DNA of 64,000 nt, from positions 620,001-684,000 of the forward strand of contig NZ_CP081000.1 of the NCBI RefSeq assembly GCF_019645875.1. The letters run 5' to 3'. How positions within the stretch are numbered: the stretch's first letter is position 1; each line of letters begins with the position of its first letter. This stretch comes from Mycolicibacterium senegalense (GTDB lineage: Bacteria > Actinomycetota > Actinomycetes > Mycobacteriales > Mycobacteriaceae). Made by a program: the position numbers and the translations under genes. This document shows positions 1 through 8,480 of this stretch, piece by piece. The notes beneath the pieces were generated by a model. The model did not search any database. It saw nothing but the letters and a program-made list of their open reading frames with translations, and had not been told where the DNA came from.

Positions 1-145
1 TGTGTCATATTTTTACTTCTCTCATTGGTGAAACAGGACGTACCAAAAACGTCCGCATCGAGTATCGCACGTGAAGCCGAGATAGTTGGCCTCGCGGCCC
101 CGGCGAGAAGCCTGGCCACGGGATCGTGTGCAGCCGAAACCAGCG

Positions 146-1114
146 TCACGCAGGCGCGTCGTGCTTCTCCTTCTTGCCGAACGGCAGCACATGCATGATC
201 CCGACCACCACGGTGCCGACCACAAGGCCGATGACAGCCGAGGCGGCGGTGTTGGTCAGCCAGGCCAGCAGACCGCCGAACGGCTCGCCGACGGCGTGGT
301 GCACGGCCTCCTCTGCGTGGTGCACCACGTCGTAGATGGTGTGCCAGCCCAGGGTGTTGGTACCGGCCAGCAGGATGTGTCCGCCGACCCAGAGCATCGC
401 GACCGTGCCGATGGTCGACAGGGCCGCCAGCAGCTTGGGCATGCCGGCAACCAGGCCGCGGCCGATCTTCTGCGCGAACTTTGATGAGCGCTGGGCCAGA
501 AGCAGGCCGATGTCGTCCATCTTCACGATGCCGGCCACCACGCCGTAGACGGCGGCGGTGATCACGAGCGCGACGATCACCAGAATGATCAGTCGTGGCC
601 AGAAAGTCTGATTGGCCACTTCGTTCAGCGCGATCACCATGATCTCGGCGGACAAGATGAAATCGGTGCGGATCGCCCCGGTGACCATGTATTTCTCGGC
701 GTCCCCGCCGACGGCCGCGGTCAGCTCGCCGTGCTCGCCGCCGCCGTGTCCGCCGTGGCCGGTGAACCGTGCCCAGACCTTCTCGGCGCCCTCGAAGCAG
801 AGGTAAGTGGCGCCCAGCATCAAGATGGGCGTCAGCAACCATGGCGCGAACTGGCTGAGCAATAGTGCGGCGGGCAGGATGAACAGGATCTTGTTGCGCA
901 GCGAGCCGATCGCGATGCGCTTGATCACCGGCAGCTCACGTTCGGCGGTGATGCCGTGCACGTACTGCGGGGTGACCGCGGTGTCGTCGATCACCACGCC
1001 GGCGGCCTTGGCGGTGGCTTTGCCGGTGGCTGCACCGATGTCATCGATCGACGCCGCGGCCAGCCGGGCCAGCGCCGCAATGTCGTCGAGCAAACCGAAC
1101 AGGCCGGCGCTCAT
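146..1114 (-). CDS. DUF808 family inner-membrane protein
   Basis: 322-residue membrane protein of the DUF808 (YedI-like) family. The N-terminus (SAGLFGLLDDIAALARLAAA) is the family's characteristic opening, and several hydrophobic segments follow (about residues 75-110, 155-215 and 235-300). The C-terminus is His/Lys-rich and probably cytoplasmic. The molecular function of the family is not established. The ATG at 1114 has a purine-rich GGGGA about 7 bases upstream. It lies 34 bases downstream of the purine permease on the same strand, so the two may be co-transcribed, permease first. Bases 1-145 downstream of its stop hold nothing I can call. Confidence 0.9.
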   Translation of the reverse strand: MSAGLFGLLDDIAALARLAAASIDDIGAATGKATAKAAGVVIDDTAVTPQYVHGITAERELPVIKRIAIGSLRNKILFILPAALLLSQFAPWLLTPILMLGATYLCFEGAEKVWARFTGHGGHGGGEHGELTAAVGGDAEKYMVTGAIRTDFILSAEIMVIALNEVANQTFWPRLIILVIVALVITAAVYGVVAGIVKMDDIGLLLAQRSSKFAQKIGRGLVAGMPKLLAALSTIGTVAMLWVGGHILLAGTNTLGWHTIYDVVHHAEEAVHHAVGEPFGGLLAWLTNTAASAVIGLVVGTVVVGIMHVLPFGKKEKHDAPA

Positions 1115-1148
1115 GCCTTCATCCCCATGCGGGGAAGGCTACCGGCAG

Positions 1149-2561
1149 TCACATGCCGATGAGTGACTCGATCCAGCCGCGGGCGAAGTACAGGATGAAG
1201 CCGGCGGCCACGATCCACAGCAGCGGGCTGACCTCACGCGCCTTACCGGCGGCCGACCGCAGCACAGCCCAGGCCACGAACCCGACGCCGATGCCGTTGG
1301 CGATCGAGTAGCTGAAGGCCATGGTGGCCACGGTGAGCACCACCGGTAGGGCCACGGAGAACTCGGACAGATCGATGTGTCGCAGCTGCGACACCATCAT
1401 GGCGCCGACGATCACCAGGGCTGCGGCGGCGACCTCGGTGGGCACGATCGAGGCCAGCGGGGCGACGAACATGGCCGCCAGGAACAGCACACCGGTGATG
1501 AGGTTGGCGAAGCCGGTGCGGGAGCCCTCCTCGATACCCGCGCCGGATTCGATGAAGACGGTGTTCGACGACGCCGACGAGGAGCCGCCGACGACGGCGC
1601 CGGCGCCTTCGACGATCAGGGCCGATTTCAGCCGCGGGAAGTTGCCCTGGGAGTCGGACAGCCCGGCTTCCCGGGACAACCCGGTCATGGTTCCCATGGC
1701 GTCGAAGAAATTGGCGAACACCAACGTGAACACCAGCATGATGGCCGCCAAGTACCCGATACGGCTGAAGGCGCCGAGGCTGACGTCGCCGACCAGTGAC
1801 AGGTCGGGCAACGCGAACGGTGAGCCGGACAGGGCCGGCACCGACAGGCCCCAACCGCCGTGCTTTTCCTGCGCCGAGCCCAGGTGCCAGATCGCTTCGA
1901 CGATCACAGCCACCACGGTGCCTGTCACCAGACCGATCAGGATGCCGCCGCGGACTTTGCGGGCTACCAGGATGCCGGTGACCAACAACGTGAACACGAA
2001 CACCACGGTGGGCACGGTGTTGATCGAGCCGACGCCACCGGTGCCGAGCCCGACCGGGGGTGAGGGCAGGCCGGTCGAGCCGACGAAACCCGCGTCGACC
2101 AGTCCGATGAAGAGGATGAACAGCCCGATGCCCGCCGTGATCGCCAGTTTGAGTTGCATCGGGACGGCGTCGAACACCAGACGGCGGAACCCGCTGGCCG
2201 CCAGCGCCACGATGATGAGACCGTCGATGACCACCAGGCCCATGGCCTCGGGCCAGGTGACCGTGCCCACCACGGTGGTGGCCAGAAACGAGTTGATGCC
2301 CAGACCGGCGGCGAACGCGAACGGCAACCGGGCGATGATCCCGAACAGGATGGTCATCACGCCTGCCGCCAGACATGTGGTGGCCGAGACCTGGGCGAAC
2401 TGCAGCTTGTTGCCGTCGACGTCGGCGGAGGCGGAGAGGACGACGGGGTTCAGCACGATGATGTAGGCCATCGCGATGAAGGTGACCACGCCGCCCCGGA
2501 TCTCGGAGAGGACTGTTGAACCACGGGTCGAGATCTCGAAGAAGCGATCGAGTCGATTCAT
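1149..2561 (-). CDS. NCS2/AzgA-like purine permease
   Basis: 470-residue polytopic permease of the nucleobase:cation symporter-2 class, AzgA-like (guanine/hypoxanthine) subgroup. It begins MNRLDRFFEIS and carries the subgroup's signature regions: GGVVTFIAMAYIIVLNP near residue 25 and FANFFDAMGTMTGLSREAGL near the middle. About 12-14 hydrophobic segments are spread through the chain. It should import purine bases across the plasma membrane; the exact substrate cannot be read from sequence. The frame stays open upstream to 2612, but the family N-terminus matches the ATG at 2561. The MerR-type promoter at 2696-2726 lies upstream but points the other way. Confidence 0.92.
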   Translation of the reverse strand: MNRLDRFFEISTRGSTVLSEIRGGVVTFIAMAYIIVLNPVVLSASADVDGNKLQFAQVSATTCLAAGVMTILFGIIARLPFAFAAGLGINSFLATTVVGTVTWPEAMGLVVIDGLIIVALAASGFRRLVFDAVPMQLKLAITAGIGLFILFIGLVDAGFVGSTGLPSPPVGLGTGGVGSINTVPTVVFVFTLLVTGILVARKVRGGILIGLVTGTVVAVIVEAIWHLGSAQEKHGGWGLSVPALSGSPFALPDLSLVGDVSLGAFSRIGYLAAIMLVFTLVFANFFDAMGTMTGLSREAGLSDSQGNFPRLKSALIVEGAGAVVGGSSSASSNTVFIESGAGIEEGSRTGFANLITGVLFLAAMFVAPLASIVPTEVAAAALVIVGAMMVSQLRHIDLSEFSVALPVVLTVATMAFSYSIANGIGVGFVAWAVLRSAAGKAREVSPLLWIVAAGFILYFARGWIESLIGM

Positions 2562-2695
2562 AAGCGATGAGCCTAAGGCGCAAGCGGCCCAGTTTCCCGG
2601 CGTATCGGTCAACGTGGTCGGGGGCCATCCAACCTGTGGTCAGTTACAGATGTTGAACGGCAACAGCCGCAAAGAGATTGGCGGCGAAAAATGGT

Positions 2696-2726
2696 TTGAC
2701 CTCAACTTGGGTTGAGGTGTCATGCT
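2696..2726 (+). promoter_or_regulatory. MerR/SoxR-type promoter with inverted-repeat operator
   Basis: A TTGACC -35 hexamer (2696-2701) and a CATGCT -10-like hexamer (2721-2726) are separated by exactly 19 bases. Lying mostly in the spacer is a perfect inverted repeat with arms ACCTCAAC (2699-2706) and GTTGAGGT (2711-2718) and a 4-base centre. A 19-base spacer with a central dyad is the hallmark of promoters remodelled by MerR-family activators, and CCTCAA/TTGAGG arms resemble SoxR boxes. The predicted start of transcription is about 2733, the A of an ATG. No MerR-family gene is in the window, so the regulator would act in trans. Confidence 0.5.
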
Positions 2727-2732
2727 GCGTGC

Positions 2733-2888
2733 ATGACAGTTCGGCGCGACGGGTTCGGCCTGCAAGCCACCTGGAAAACCACCTCGAACCCGGGGGTTAT
2801 CCCCCTGGGGAATCCGATGCGTCGCTGGATAGCTTCGAGTGGCGAGATAGCCGATGCCGAGGAACGCGGGTGGGCACGTGGATACTGA
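2733..2888 (+). CDS. Possible leaderless 51-codon ORF
   Basis: A short frame starting [14 protein letters not shown] and ending WARGY. I recognise no domain. Its only support is position: the MerR-type promoter just upstream predicts a transcript starting at or next to this ATG, and leaderless mRNAs are common in mycobacteria. It overlaps the assigned start of the following sigma-factor gene by 35 bases in another frame, so it could be a leader peptide coupled to that gene. It may equally be an untranslated leader. Confidence 0.2.
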   Translation: MTVRRDGFGLQATWKTTSNPGVIPLGNPMRRWIASSGEIADAEERGWARGY

Positions 2889-3468
2889 TGATTGTCTCTC
2901 GGAACGGTTCGAGCGGGATGCGCTGCCGTTGGTGGACCAGCTGTATGCCGCCGCGCGGCGCTACACCCGCAATGTGGCCGACGCCGAAGACCTGGTTCAG
3001 GAGACAATGGTCAAGGCGTACAGCAGCTTTCACACGTACCGAGACGGTACGAACATCCGGGCCTGGTTGTTCCGGATCCTGACCAACACGTGGATCAACT
3101 CCTACCGCACGGCGCAGCGGCGACCGCAGGAGGTCTTCGCCGACGAGCTGACGGACGCGCAACTGGCCGAGGTGGCGGAGCGGTTCCCGCTCGGTGTGGT
3201 CTCGGCGGAACTGGCGGCGCTGGAATCGATGGGCGATGACGACGTGCGGCAGGCCATGCGGGCATTGCCCGAATCGCAGGGCATCGTCGTGTACTACGCC
3301 GACGTTGCGGGGTTCCGGTACAAGGAGATTGCCGAGATCCTGCAAATTCCTGTGGGAACGGTGATGTCGCGTTTGCACCGGGGCAGGCGAAATCTTCGTA
3401 CCCTGCTCGTCGGCGCCGAGGTGGCCGGCGGGTATGTAGGCAATCGAATGCCCTGCGCGGCAGCGTGA
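2854..3468 (+). CDS. ECF sigma factor, SigH-like
   Basis: 204-residue RNA polymerase sigma factor of the extracytoplasmic-function class. Region 2 is visible as [14 protein letters not shown] followed by [17 protein letters not shown] (core binding and -10 recognition), and region 4 as [20 protein letters not shown] (helix-turn-helix, -35 recognition). The closest family I recognise is actinobacterial SigH/SigR. No anti-sigma gene of the RshA/RsrA type (small zinc protein with HxxxCxxC) follows, which is unusual for this group. GTG 2878 is an alternative start closer to the conserved domain. It ends base-to-base against the stop of a second SigH-like gene on the other strand. Confidence 0.9.
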   Translation: MPRNAGGHVDTDDCLSERFERDALPLVDQLYAAARRYTRNVADAEDLVQETMVKAYSSFHTYRDGTNIRAWLFRILTNTWINSYRTAQRRPQEVFADELTDAQLAEVAERFPLGVVSAELAALESMGDDDVRQAMRALPESQGIVVYYADVAGFRYKEIAEILQIPVGTVMSRLHRGRRNLRTLLVGAEVAGGYVGNRMPCAAA

Positions 3469-4095
3469 TTAGTGCCCAGCGAGCTCCAACGGTCCTTGGC
3501 CGTCTGCTGGACTGCGGATGATTCCCCGGTCTTTCGCGACGTCGTTCAGCAGCTCGCGCAGTCGGCGTCGGCCACGTGCGAGCCTCGACATCACCGTTCC
3601 GACGGGGGTGCCCATCAGGGCGGCGATCTCACGGTAGGCATAGCCTTCCACGTCGGCGAGGTAGACCGTTACCCGGTTGACCGCCGGTATGGCGCGAAGC
3701 GCGTCGGCAACCTCGTCGTCGCGGATCGCTTCGAGGGCTTCCACTTCGGCTGACCGCAGCCCCGTTGAGGTGTGGCAAGCTTCCGCGGACAATTGCCAAT
3801 CGGTGAAATCCTCACATAGCTGCTCGGCCACACTCCGCTGCCGCGCGCGGTATGTGTTGACCCAGTTGTTGTACATGATCCGGAACAACCAGGCCCGGGC
3901 GTTCGAGTCCGGCTGGAAAGTGTGAAACCCGCTGAACGCCTTGAGCATTGTGTCCTGCAGCAGATCTTCGGCGTCATACGGGTTGGTGGTCAACCTTCGT
4001 GCGCGGCCGCGGATCTGCTCGATGCAGGGCGATACCGTGTCGACGAAGCGGGTGGTGTCCGGGCGGTCGGGTGGCGGTGCCCCATGGTTGCTCAA
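3469..4095 (-). CDS. ECF sigma factor, SigH-like paralogue
   Basis: 208-residue ECF sigma factor. Region 2 includes NPYDAEDLLQDTMLKAFSGF and NARAWLFRIMYNNWVNTYR; region 4 includes [20 protein letters not shown]. The linker stretch TSTGLRSAEVEALEAI is strongly SigH-like, more so than in the neighbouring paralogue. It starts at TTG 4095, with GGAGGAGG about 10 bases upstream. No anti-sigma gene adjoins it. It converges on the other sigma gene with no intervening base and is divergent from mmpS-mmpL, with 295 bases between the starts, so it could control that transporter; this last point is inference. Confidence 0.9.
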   Translation of the reverse strand: MSNHGAPPPDRPDTTRFVDTVSPCIEQIRGRARRLTTNPYDAEDLLQDTMLKAFSGFHTFQPDSNARAWLFRIMYNNWVNTYRARQRSVAEQLCEDFTDWQLSAEACHTSTGLRSAEVEALEAIRDDEVADALRAIPAVNRVTVYLADVEGYAYREIAALMGTPVGTVMSRLARGRRRLRELLNDVAKDRGIIRSPADGQGPLELAGH

Positions 4096-4390
4096 CCTTC
4101 AGGCACCTCCTCCAAACTTATACATAGAATATCTATGGATTAATAATAGCCGATCTAGGTAGCTCGCGGCAAATGATCCGGTGGGTCCGGCCCCTCGAAA
4201 GGCCGGTCCGCTTGGCCAAAGGCGATGCCCCAAGGGGCCTTTCAGCGAGTTCACAGGAATAGGCCGCCGATGCGGTGGGTTGGGGACCGGTGTAACGTTT
4301 GTCGCCGCTGTACATAGTTAATCGAACTAATTCGCCGATCGCCAGGGCTTCTCGCCGTTGGCTGGTTCGGGTCATCGTCGGGAGGTGCCG
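4096..4390. other. Divergent intergenic region, ECF sigma / mmpS
   Basis: 295 bases without a gene. The sigma-proximal part (about 4115-4160) is AT-rich for this genome and contains a small dyad, CATAGA/TCTATG with a 3-base centre (4123-4137). Near mmpS there is a weak dyad, TAGTT/AACTA with a 5-base centre (4315-4329). No IdeR-type iron box and no clear GGAA-N-GTT SigH promoter was found. Promoters for both genes must lie here. Confidence 0.4.
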
Positions 4391-4846
4391 GTGAGTCCTG
4401 GTCGGGGTGCTCGTCGTGTGTTGAAACACGTGTGGATTCCAGTGGTCCTCATTGTCGTACTGGCCATATCGGGCCTGGTGGTCTCGCGGCTGCACAGGAT
4501 GTTCGGCTCGGAAGATCTCAACGCGAACGCCGGTGCCGGTATCGAGATCGTTCAGTTCAATCCCAAGGTGGTTTTGTACGAGGTGTACGGACCGCCCGGA
4601 ACTTCGGCCGATATCAGCTATTTCGATCCGGATGCCAATGTGCACTCGGTCAACGCCCCGCTGCCCTGGTCCGTCACCTTGTCCACCACGTTGCCGACCG
4701 TCAGCGCGAACCTGATGGCGCGCAGCGACAGTGAAAGCAGCGGCGACCACATCGGGTGCCGTGTCACCGTCAACGGCACCGTCCGCGAGGAGCAATCCGC
4801 CAATGGCGTCAACGCCCAGACCTACTGCCTGGTGAAGTCCGCATGA
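4391..4846 (+). CDS. mmpS: MmpS family membrane/periplasmic accessory protein
   Basis: 151-residue MmpS protein: a short basic N-terminus, one transmembrane segment (about residues 13-33, VWIPVVLIVVLAISGLVV) and an extracytoplasmic beta-rich domain containing VLYEVYGPPGTSADISYFD and ending with conserved cysteines. MmpS proteins work with the adjacent MmpL transporter in export of lipids or siderophores. GTG 4391 was chosen because GGAGG lies 5 bases upstream; a longer frame from 4358 lacks this. The stop overlaps the mmpL start by four bases (ATGA), so translation is probably coupled. The MmpS4/MmpS5 type is likely, but the number cannot be assigned from sequence alone. Confidence 0.93.
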   Translation: MSPGRGARRVLKHVWIPVVLIVVLAISGLVVSRLHRMFGSEDLNANAGAGIEIVQFNPKVVLYEVYGPPGTSADISYFDPDANVHSVNAPLPWSVTLSTTLPTVSANLMARSDSESSGDHIGCRVTVNGTVREEQSANGVNAQTYCLVKSA

Positions 4847-7752
4847 CCACATCCGCCAACCCGCCCGAGTCCACCGGCAGGACGAAGCGGCCGGTCTTCC
4901 CGCACCTGCTCCGCATCCTGGCGTGGCCGATCATCCTGATCTGGATAGCGATCGCGGTCGTGGTGAATGTGATCGCGCCGCAGCTGGAGGTCGTCGGCGA
5001 ATTGCACGCCGCGCCGATGGCGCCCGAGGATGCCCCGTCGATGCAGGCGATGAAGTTGATGGGCGCCAACTTCAAGGAGTTCAACTCCAACAGCACGATC
5101 ATGGTCGTCGTCGAGGGCCAGGAGCCGCTGGGCCCGGACGCGCATCGGTACTACGACGAGATCATCCACAAACTGCAGCAGGATCCCGAGCACATCCAGC
5201 ACATCCAGGACTTCTGGGGTGACACGCTGACCGCGGCCGGTGCGCAGAGCGCCGACGGCAAGGCGTCGTACGTGATGATCAACCTCGCCGGCGAGCAAGG
5301 CATGACGCTCGCAAACGAGGGCGTCGAAGCCGTCCGCAAGGTCATCGAGGAGACGAAGGCTCCCCCGGGAGTGCAGGCGTACGTCGCCGGGCCCGCCGCC
5401 CTGACCAACGATATGCACGTCATCGGCAACGCGAGCCTGGCCGAGATCACGCTGATCACCCTGGTAGCCATCGCGGTCATGCTGCTGGTGGTCTATCGCT
5501 CGATCAGGACCACGCTGATCCAGTTGTTCCTGACGTTCCTGGCGCTGCTGACCGCCCGCGGCGTGGTGTCCGTGCTGGCGATGCACGACGTGTTCGGGTT
5601 GACCACCTTCGCGGGCAACATCCTGACCATGCTGGCGATCGCTGCCGCCACCGACTACGGCATCTTCATCTTCGGCCGGTATCGCGAAGACCGCGGCATG
5701 GGATTGGACCGGGATGACTCCTACTACGCGACCTTCAAGTCGGTCGCACCCGTCATCGTGGGTTCCGGTCTGACCATCGCCGGAGCGACCTACTGCCTCA
5801 GCTTCGCGCGACTGCCCTACTTCTCCACCATGGGTGCCCCCGTCGCGATCGGCATGGTCGTGGTCGTGGTCATCTCTGTCACGCTCGGCCCGGCGGTGCT
5901 CTACCTCGGCAGTCGGGTGGGGCTTTACGAGTCCAAGCGCCCCCCGCAGAGCAAGTTCTGGCGCAAAGTCGGGACCGCGGTGGTGCGTTGGCCTGCACCG
6001 ATTTTCGTGGTCAGCTTATTCATCGTGCTGATCGGGGTGGTGGCCATCCCGGGGTACAAGCCGGCCTACAACGACCGGTACTACCTGCCCGAGGATGCCC
6101 CGGTGAACGTCGGGTTCGCCGCTGCCGACCGGCACTTCTCCCAGGCCCGGATGAACCCCGACATCCTCATGGTCGAGTCCACCCATGACATGCGAAATCC
6201 TGCCGACATGCTTGTGCTGAACAAGATTTCGAGCAATGTGATGCACTCCGAAGGTATCGCGATGGTGCAGAGCATCACCCGGCCACTGGGAATCCCCATC
6301 CAGCACAGCTCGATTCCGTTCCAGACCAGCATTTCGGGGCAGACCAGCAATATGAATCTGCCGTTCCAGCGCAAGCAACTGGAAGACCAGCTTCGGATGA
6401 TCGACGCGACCAACACGTCGATCGACATCATGAAGAGGCAATACCAGCTCTCGCTCGAACAGACCCGCCTCACCCAGGACTCCGCGGCCAAGTCGCAGGA
6501 GCTGCTGGAGGTCACCAAGAAGATGCGGGACAACATCGCGAACTTCGACGACCAGTTCCGGCCGATGCGCAACTATTTCTACTGGGAACCGCATTGCGTC
6601 GACATCCCGATGTGCTCCGCGGCGCGGTCGGTCTTCGACGCGCTCGACGGGATCGATGAGCTGACCGACAAGACCTCGTCGGTACAGGTCAATACCGACC
6701 AACTGGCGGACTTGGCGCCCAAATTGACTGCGCTGCTTCCCCAGACGATCGCGTCCATGGAAACCAGCCGGGACCTCTCGCTGGCGTCGTACAACTCGCA
6801 GAAGGCACTGATCGATCAGATGCAGGCGATGAACGACACCGCGCTGTCAATGGGTGCGGCGTTCGACGACGCCAAGAACGACGACCTGTTCTATCTGCCG
6901 CCGGAAGCCTTCACCAACCCCGATTTCGAACGTGGCCTCAAGATGTTCCTGTCGCCGGATGGTAAGTCGGCCCGCATGTTCATCACCCACCAGACCGACC
7001 CGGCGACGGTGGACGGGATCGCACGAGTCGAGTCCGAGCGCAAGGCCGCGCAAGAGGCCCTGAAGATGTCGTCGCTGTCGGACGCCAAGATCTATCTCGG
7101 CGGTGTGGCAGCCACATACAAGGACATGTCCGACGGCGCCCGCTATGACCTGATGATCGCGGTGGTGTCGGCGCTGACGCTGATTTTCGTCATCATGCTC
7201 ATCCTGACGCGCAGTGCGGTGGCCGCGTTGACCATCGTGCTCACGGCCGGCAGTTCGATCGCCGCGTCCTTCGGTATCTCGGTGCTGCTCTGGCAGGACC
7301 TGTTCGGGATGCCGGTGCATTGGTTGGTCATGCTGATGTCGGTGATCATCCTGCTGGCGGTCGGTTCTGACTACAACCTGCTGCTGGTGTCGCGGTTCCA
7401 AGACGAGATCCATGCGGGTCTCAAGACCGGCATCATCCGGTCCATGGCCGGCACCGGTGGCGTGGTCACCTCGGCCGGGCTGGTGTTCGCGGCCACGATG
7501 GCCGGCATGTTGGCGAGTGACCTGATCGTGCTGGCCCAGATGGGCTCGACCATCGCGATCGGCCTGCTGATCGACACCTTCATCGTGCGGTCCCTGCTGA
7601 TGCCGTCGATCGCGACTCTGCTGGGTCGGTGGTTCTGGTGGCCGCAGGTGGTTTATCCCCGCGGCGACAATCACTTCCGTAAACCGGCACCGCGACGGGT
7701 GCCTCGTGAGGATGACGACGACACCGCGGCCATTCCCGTGCCGACGAGTTAG
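4843..7752 (+). CDS. mmpL: MmpL family RND transporter
   Basis: 969-residue RND-superfamily exporter with the MmpL layout: one N-terminal transmembrane helix (about 23-45), an extracytoplasmic domain, five helices (about 200-375), a second larger extracytoplasmic domain with a helical, coiled-coil-like section (about 500-640) and a last set of helices (about 770-930). The proton-relay Asp-Tyr pairs are present at D271-Y272 and D843-Y844. Length and the MmpS partner fit MmpL4/MmpL5, which export siderophores and drugs in M. tuberculosis. No iron box lies upstream, which argues weakly against an MmpL4-type iron role. It converges on the oxygenase gene with an 8-base gap. Confidence 0.95.
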   Translation: MTTSANPPESTGRTKRPVFPHLLRILAWPIILIWIAIAVVVNVIAPQLEVVGELHAAPMAPEDAPSMQAMKLMGANFKEFNSNSTIMVVVEGQEPLGPDAHRYYDEIIHKLQQDPEHIQHIQDFWGDTLTAAGAQSADGKASYVMINLAGEQGMTLANEGVEAVRKVIEETKAPPGVQAYVAGPAALTNDMHVIGNASLAEITLITLVAIAVMLLVVYRSIRTTLIQLFLTFLALLTARGVVSVLAMHDVFGLTTFAGNILTMLAIAAATDYGIFIFGRYREDRGMGLDRDDSYYATFKSVAPVIVGSGLTIAGATYCLSFARLPYFSTMGAPVAIGMVVVVVISVTLGPAVLYLGSRVGLYESKRPPQSKFWRKVGTAVVRWPAPIFVVSLFIVLIGVVAIPGYKPAYNDRYYLPEDAPVNVGFAAADRHFSQARMNPDILMVESTHDMRNPADMLVLNKISSNVMHSEGIAMVQSITRPLGIPIQHSSIPFQTSISGQTSNMNLPFQRKQLEDQLRMIDATNTSIDIMKRQYQLSLEQTRLTQDSAAKSQELLEVTKKMRDNIANFDDQFRPMRNYFYWEPHCVDIPMCSAARSVFDALDGIDELTDKTSSVQVNTDQLADLAPKLTALLPQTIASMETSRDLSLASYNSQKALIDQMQAMNDTALSMGAAFDDAKNDDLFYLPPEAFTNPDFERGLKMFLSPDGKSARMFITHQTDPATVDGIARVESERKAAQEALKMSSLSDAKIYLGGVAATYKDMSDGARYDLMIAVVSALTLIFVIMLILTRSAVAALTIVLTAGSSIAASFGISVLLWQDLFGMPVHWLVMLMSVIILLAVGSDYNLLLVSRFQDEIHAGLKTGIIRSMAGTGGVVTSAGLVFAATMAGMLASDLIVLAQMGSTIAIGLLIDTFIVRSLLMPSIATLLGRWFWWPQVVYPRGDNHFRKPAPRRVPREDDDDTAAIPVPTS

Positions 7753-7760
7753 ACCGCGCT

Positions 7761-8480
7761 TCACGCCGCGTCGTGGAAAACCAGACCGAGGGTGAACCGG
7801 GTTCCGGAGCGGACGGTGGAGACCCCGTGCCGGATGGGCGCCGCCGACCAGCCCCGCACCGACCTGGTCGGCCGGTCGCGGGTGGTGAACACCAAACCGT
7901 GCCCGTGGGGGATGACGACGGCGGTACCGCGCGATTGCGCGCGGGGCCGTTGTTCGTAGAGCAGAAACTCGCCGCCGGTGTAGTCGACGTCGGGCCGGGT
8001 CAGGTTCACCACCACCTGCAGCGGGAAGATCAGCTCACCGTAGAGGTCGCGGTGCAGCGCATTCCAGTCTCCGGCAACGTATTTCAGCAGGATCGCCGTC
8101 GTCTTGGTCTGACCCGCCGCATGGCACATCTGCAGCCAGTCGTCGAAGTCGTCCGGCCAGGGCGCATCGCGGCCCAGCCGGGTCCACCACTTGCGGGCGA
8201 TCGGCAGCAGGTGCGGATAGAGCGCCTTTTTCAACGCCGTCACGGCCGGTGGATAGGGCTGCCGGAAGTACCGGTACTGACCTTCGCCGAACCGGTAGCG
8301 GTTCATGTCGATCGTCGAACGGAACCGGGACACGTCGGGATACAACGCGATGATGTCGCGGGCCTCCGCCGGCGTCAGCAGTGGTCCCGTCAGCGCGCAT
8401 CCCGTGTTGTCCAGTTCATCGCCGACAGCACTCCAGTCGGTGGAGTCGACGCGCCGCTGCCAGGAGTTCGTGCCGCTCAC
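7761..8480 (-). CDS. 2OG-Fe(II) oxygenase, Oxygenase-NA (PF09859)-like
   Basis: 239-residue 2-oxoglutarate/Fe(II)-dependent dioxygenase. Iron ligands are visible as H143-x-D145 (ALHRDLYG) and H218, with arginines R224/R228 available for 2-oxoglutarate. The region SRFRSTIDMNRYRFGEGQYR is characteristic of the family Pfam describes as acting on damaged DNA. The likely role, inferred from family and operon, is oxidative removal of alkyl lesions, as AlkB does. GTG 8480 is chosen because it overlaps the ogt stop by four bases (GTGA). A longer frame reaching 8606 only runs inside ogt. It is the last gene of a sigma-ogt-oxygenase operon. Confidence 0.88.
   Translation of the reverse strand: MSGTNSWQRRVDSTDWSAVGDELDNTGCALTGPLLTPAEARDIIALYPDVSRFRSTIDMNRYRFGEGQYRYFRQPYPPAVTALKKALYPHLLPIARKWWTRLGRDAPWPDDFDDWLQMCHAAGQTKTTAILLKYVAGDWNALHRDLYGELIFPLQVVVNLTRPDVDYTGGEFLLYEQRPRAQSRGTAVVIPHGHGLVFTTRDRPTRSVRGWSAAPIRHGVSTVRSGTRFTLGLVFHDAA

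Noticed and set aside
1..10. TGTGTCATAT at the window start repeated at 13196-13205
   Set aside because: A single 10-base match in 64 kb with different surroundings is not evidence of a repeat element.
2562..2612. N-terminal extension of the purine permease to 2612
   Set aside because: The extra 17 residues do not resemble the family N-terminus, which begins at ATG 2561.
4315..4329. TAGTT/AACTA dyad before mmpS as an IdeR box
   Set aside because: It fits the IdeR consensus poorly and the arms are only 5 bases; noted only as a weak dyad.
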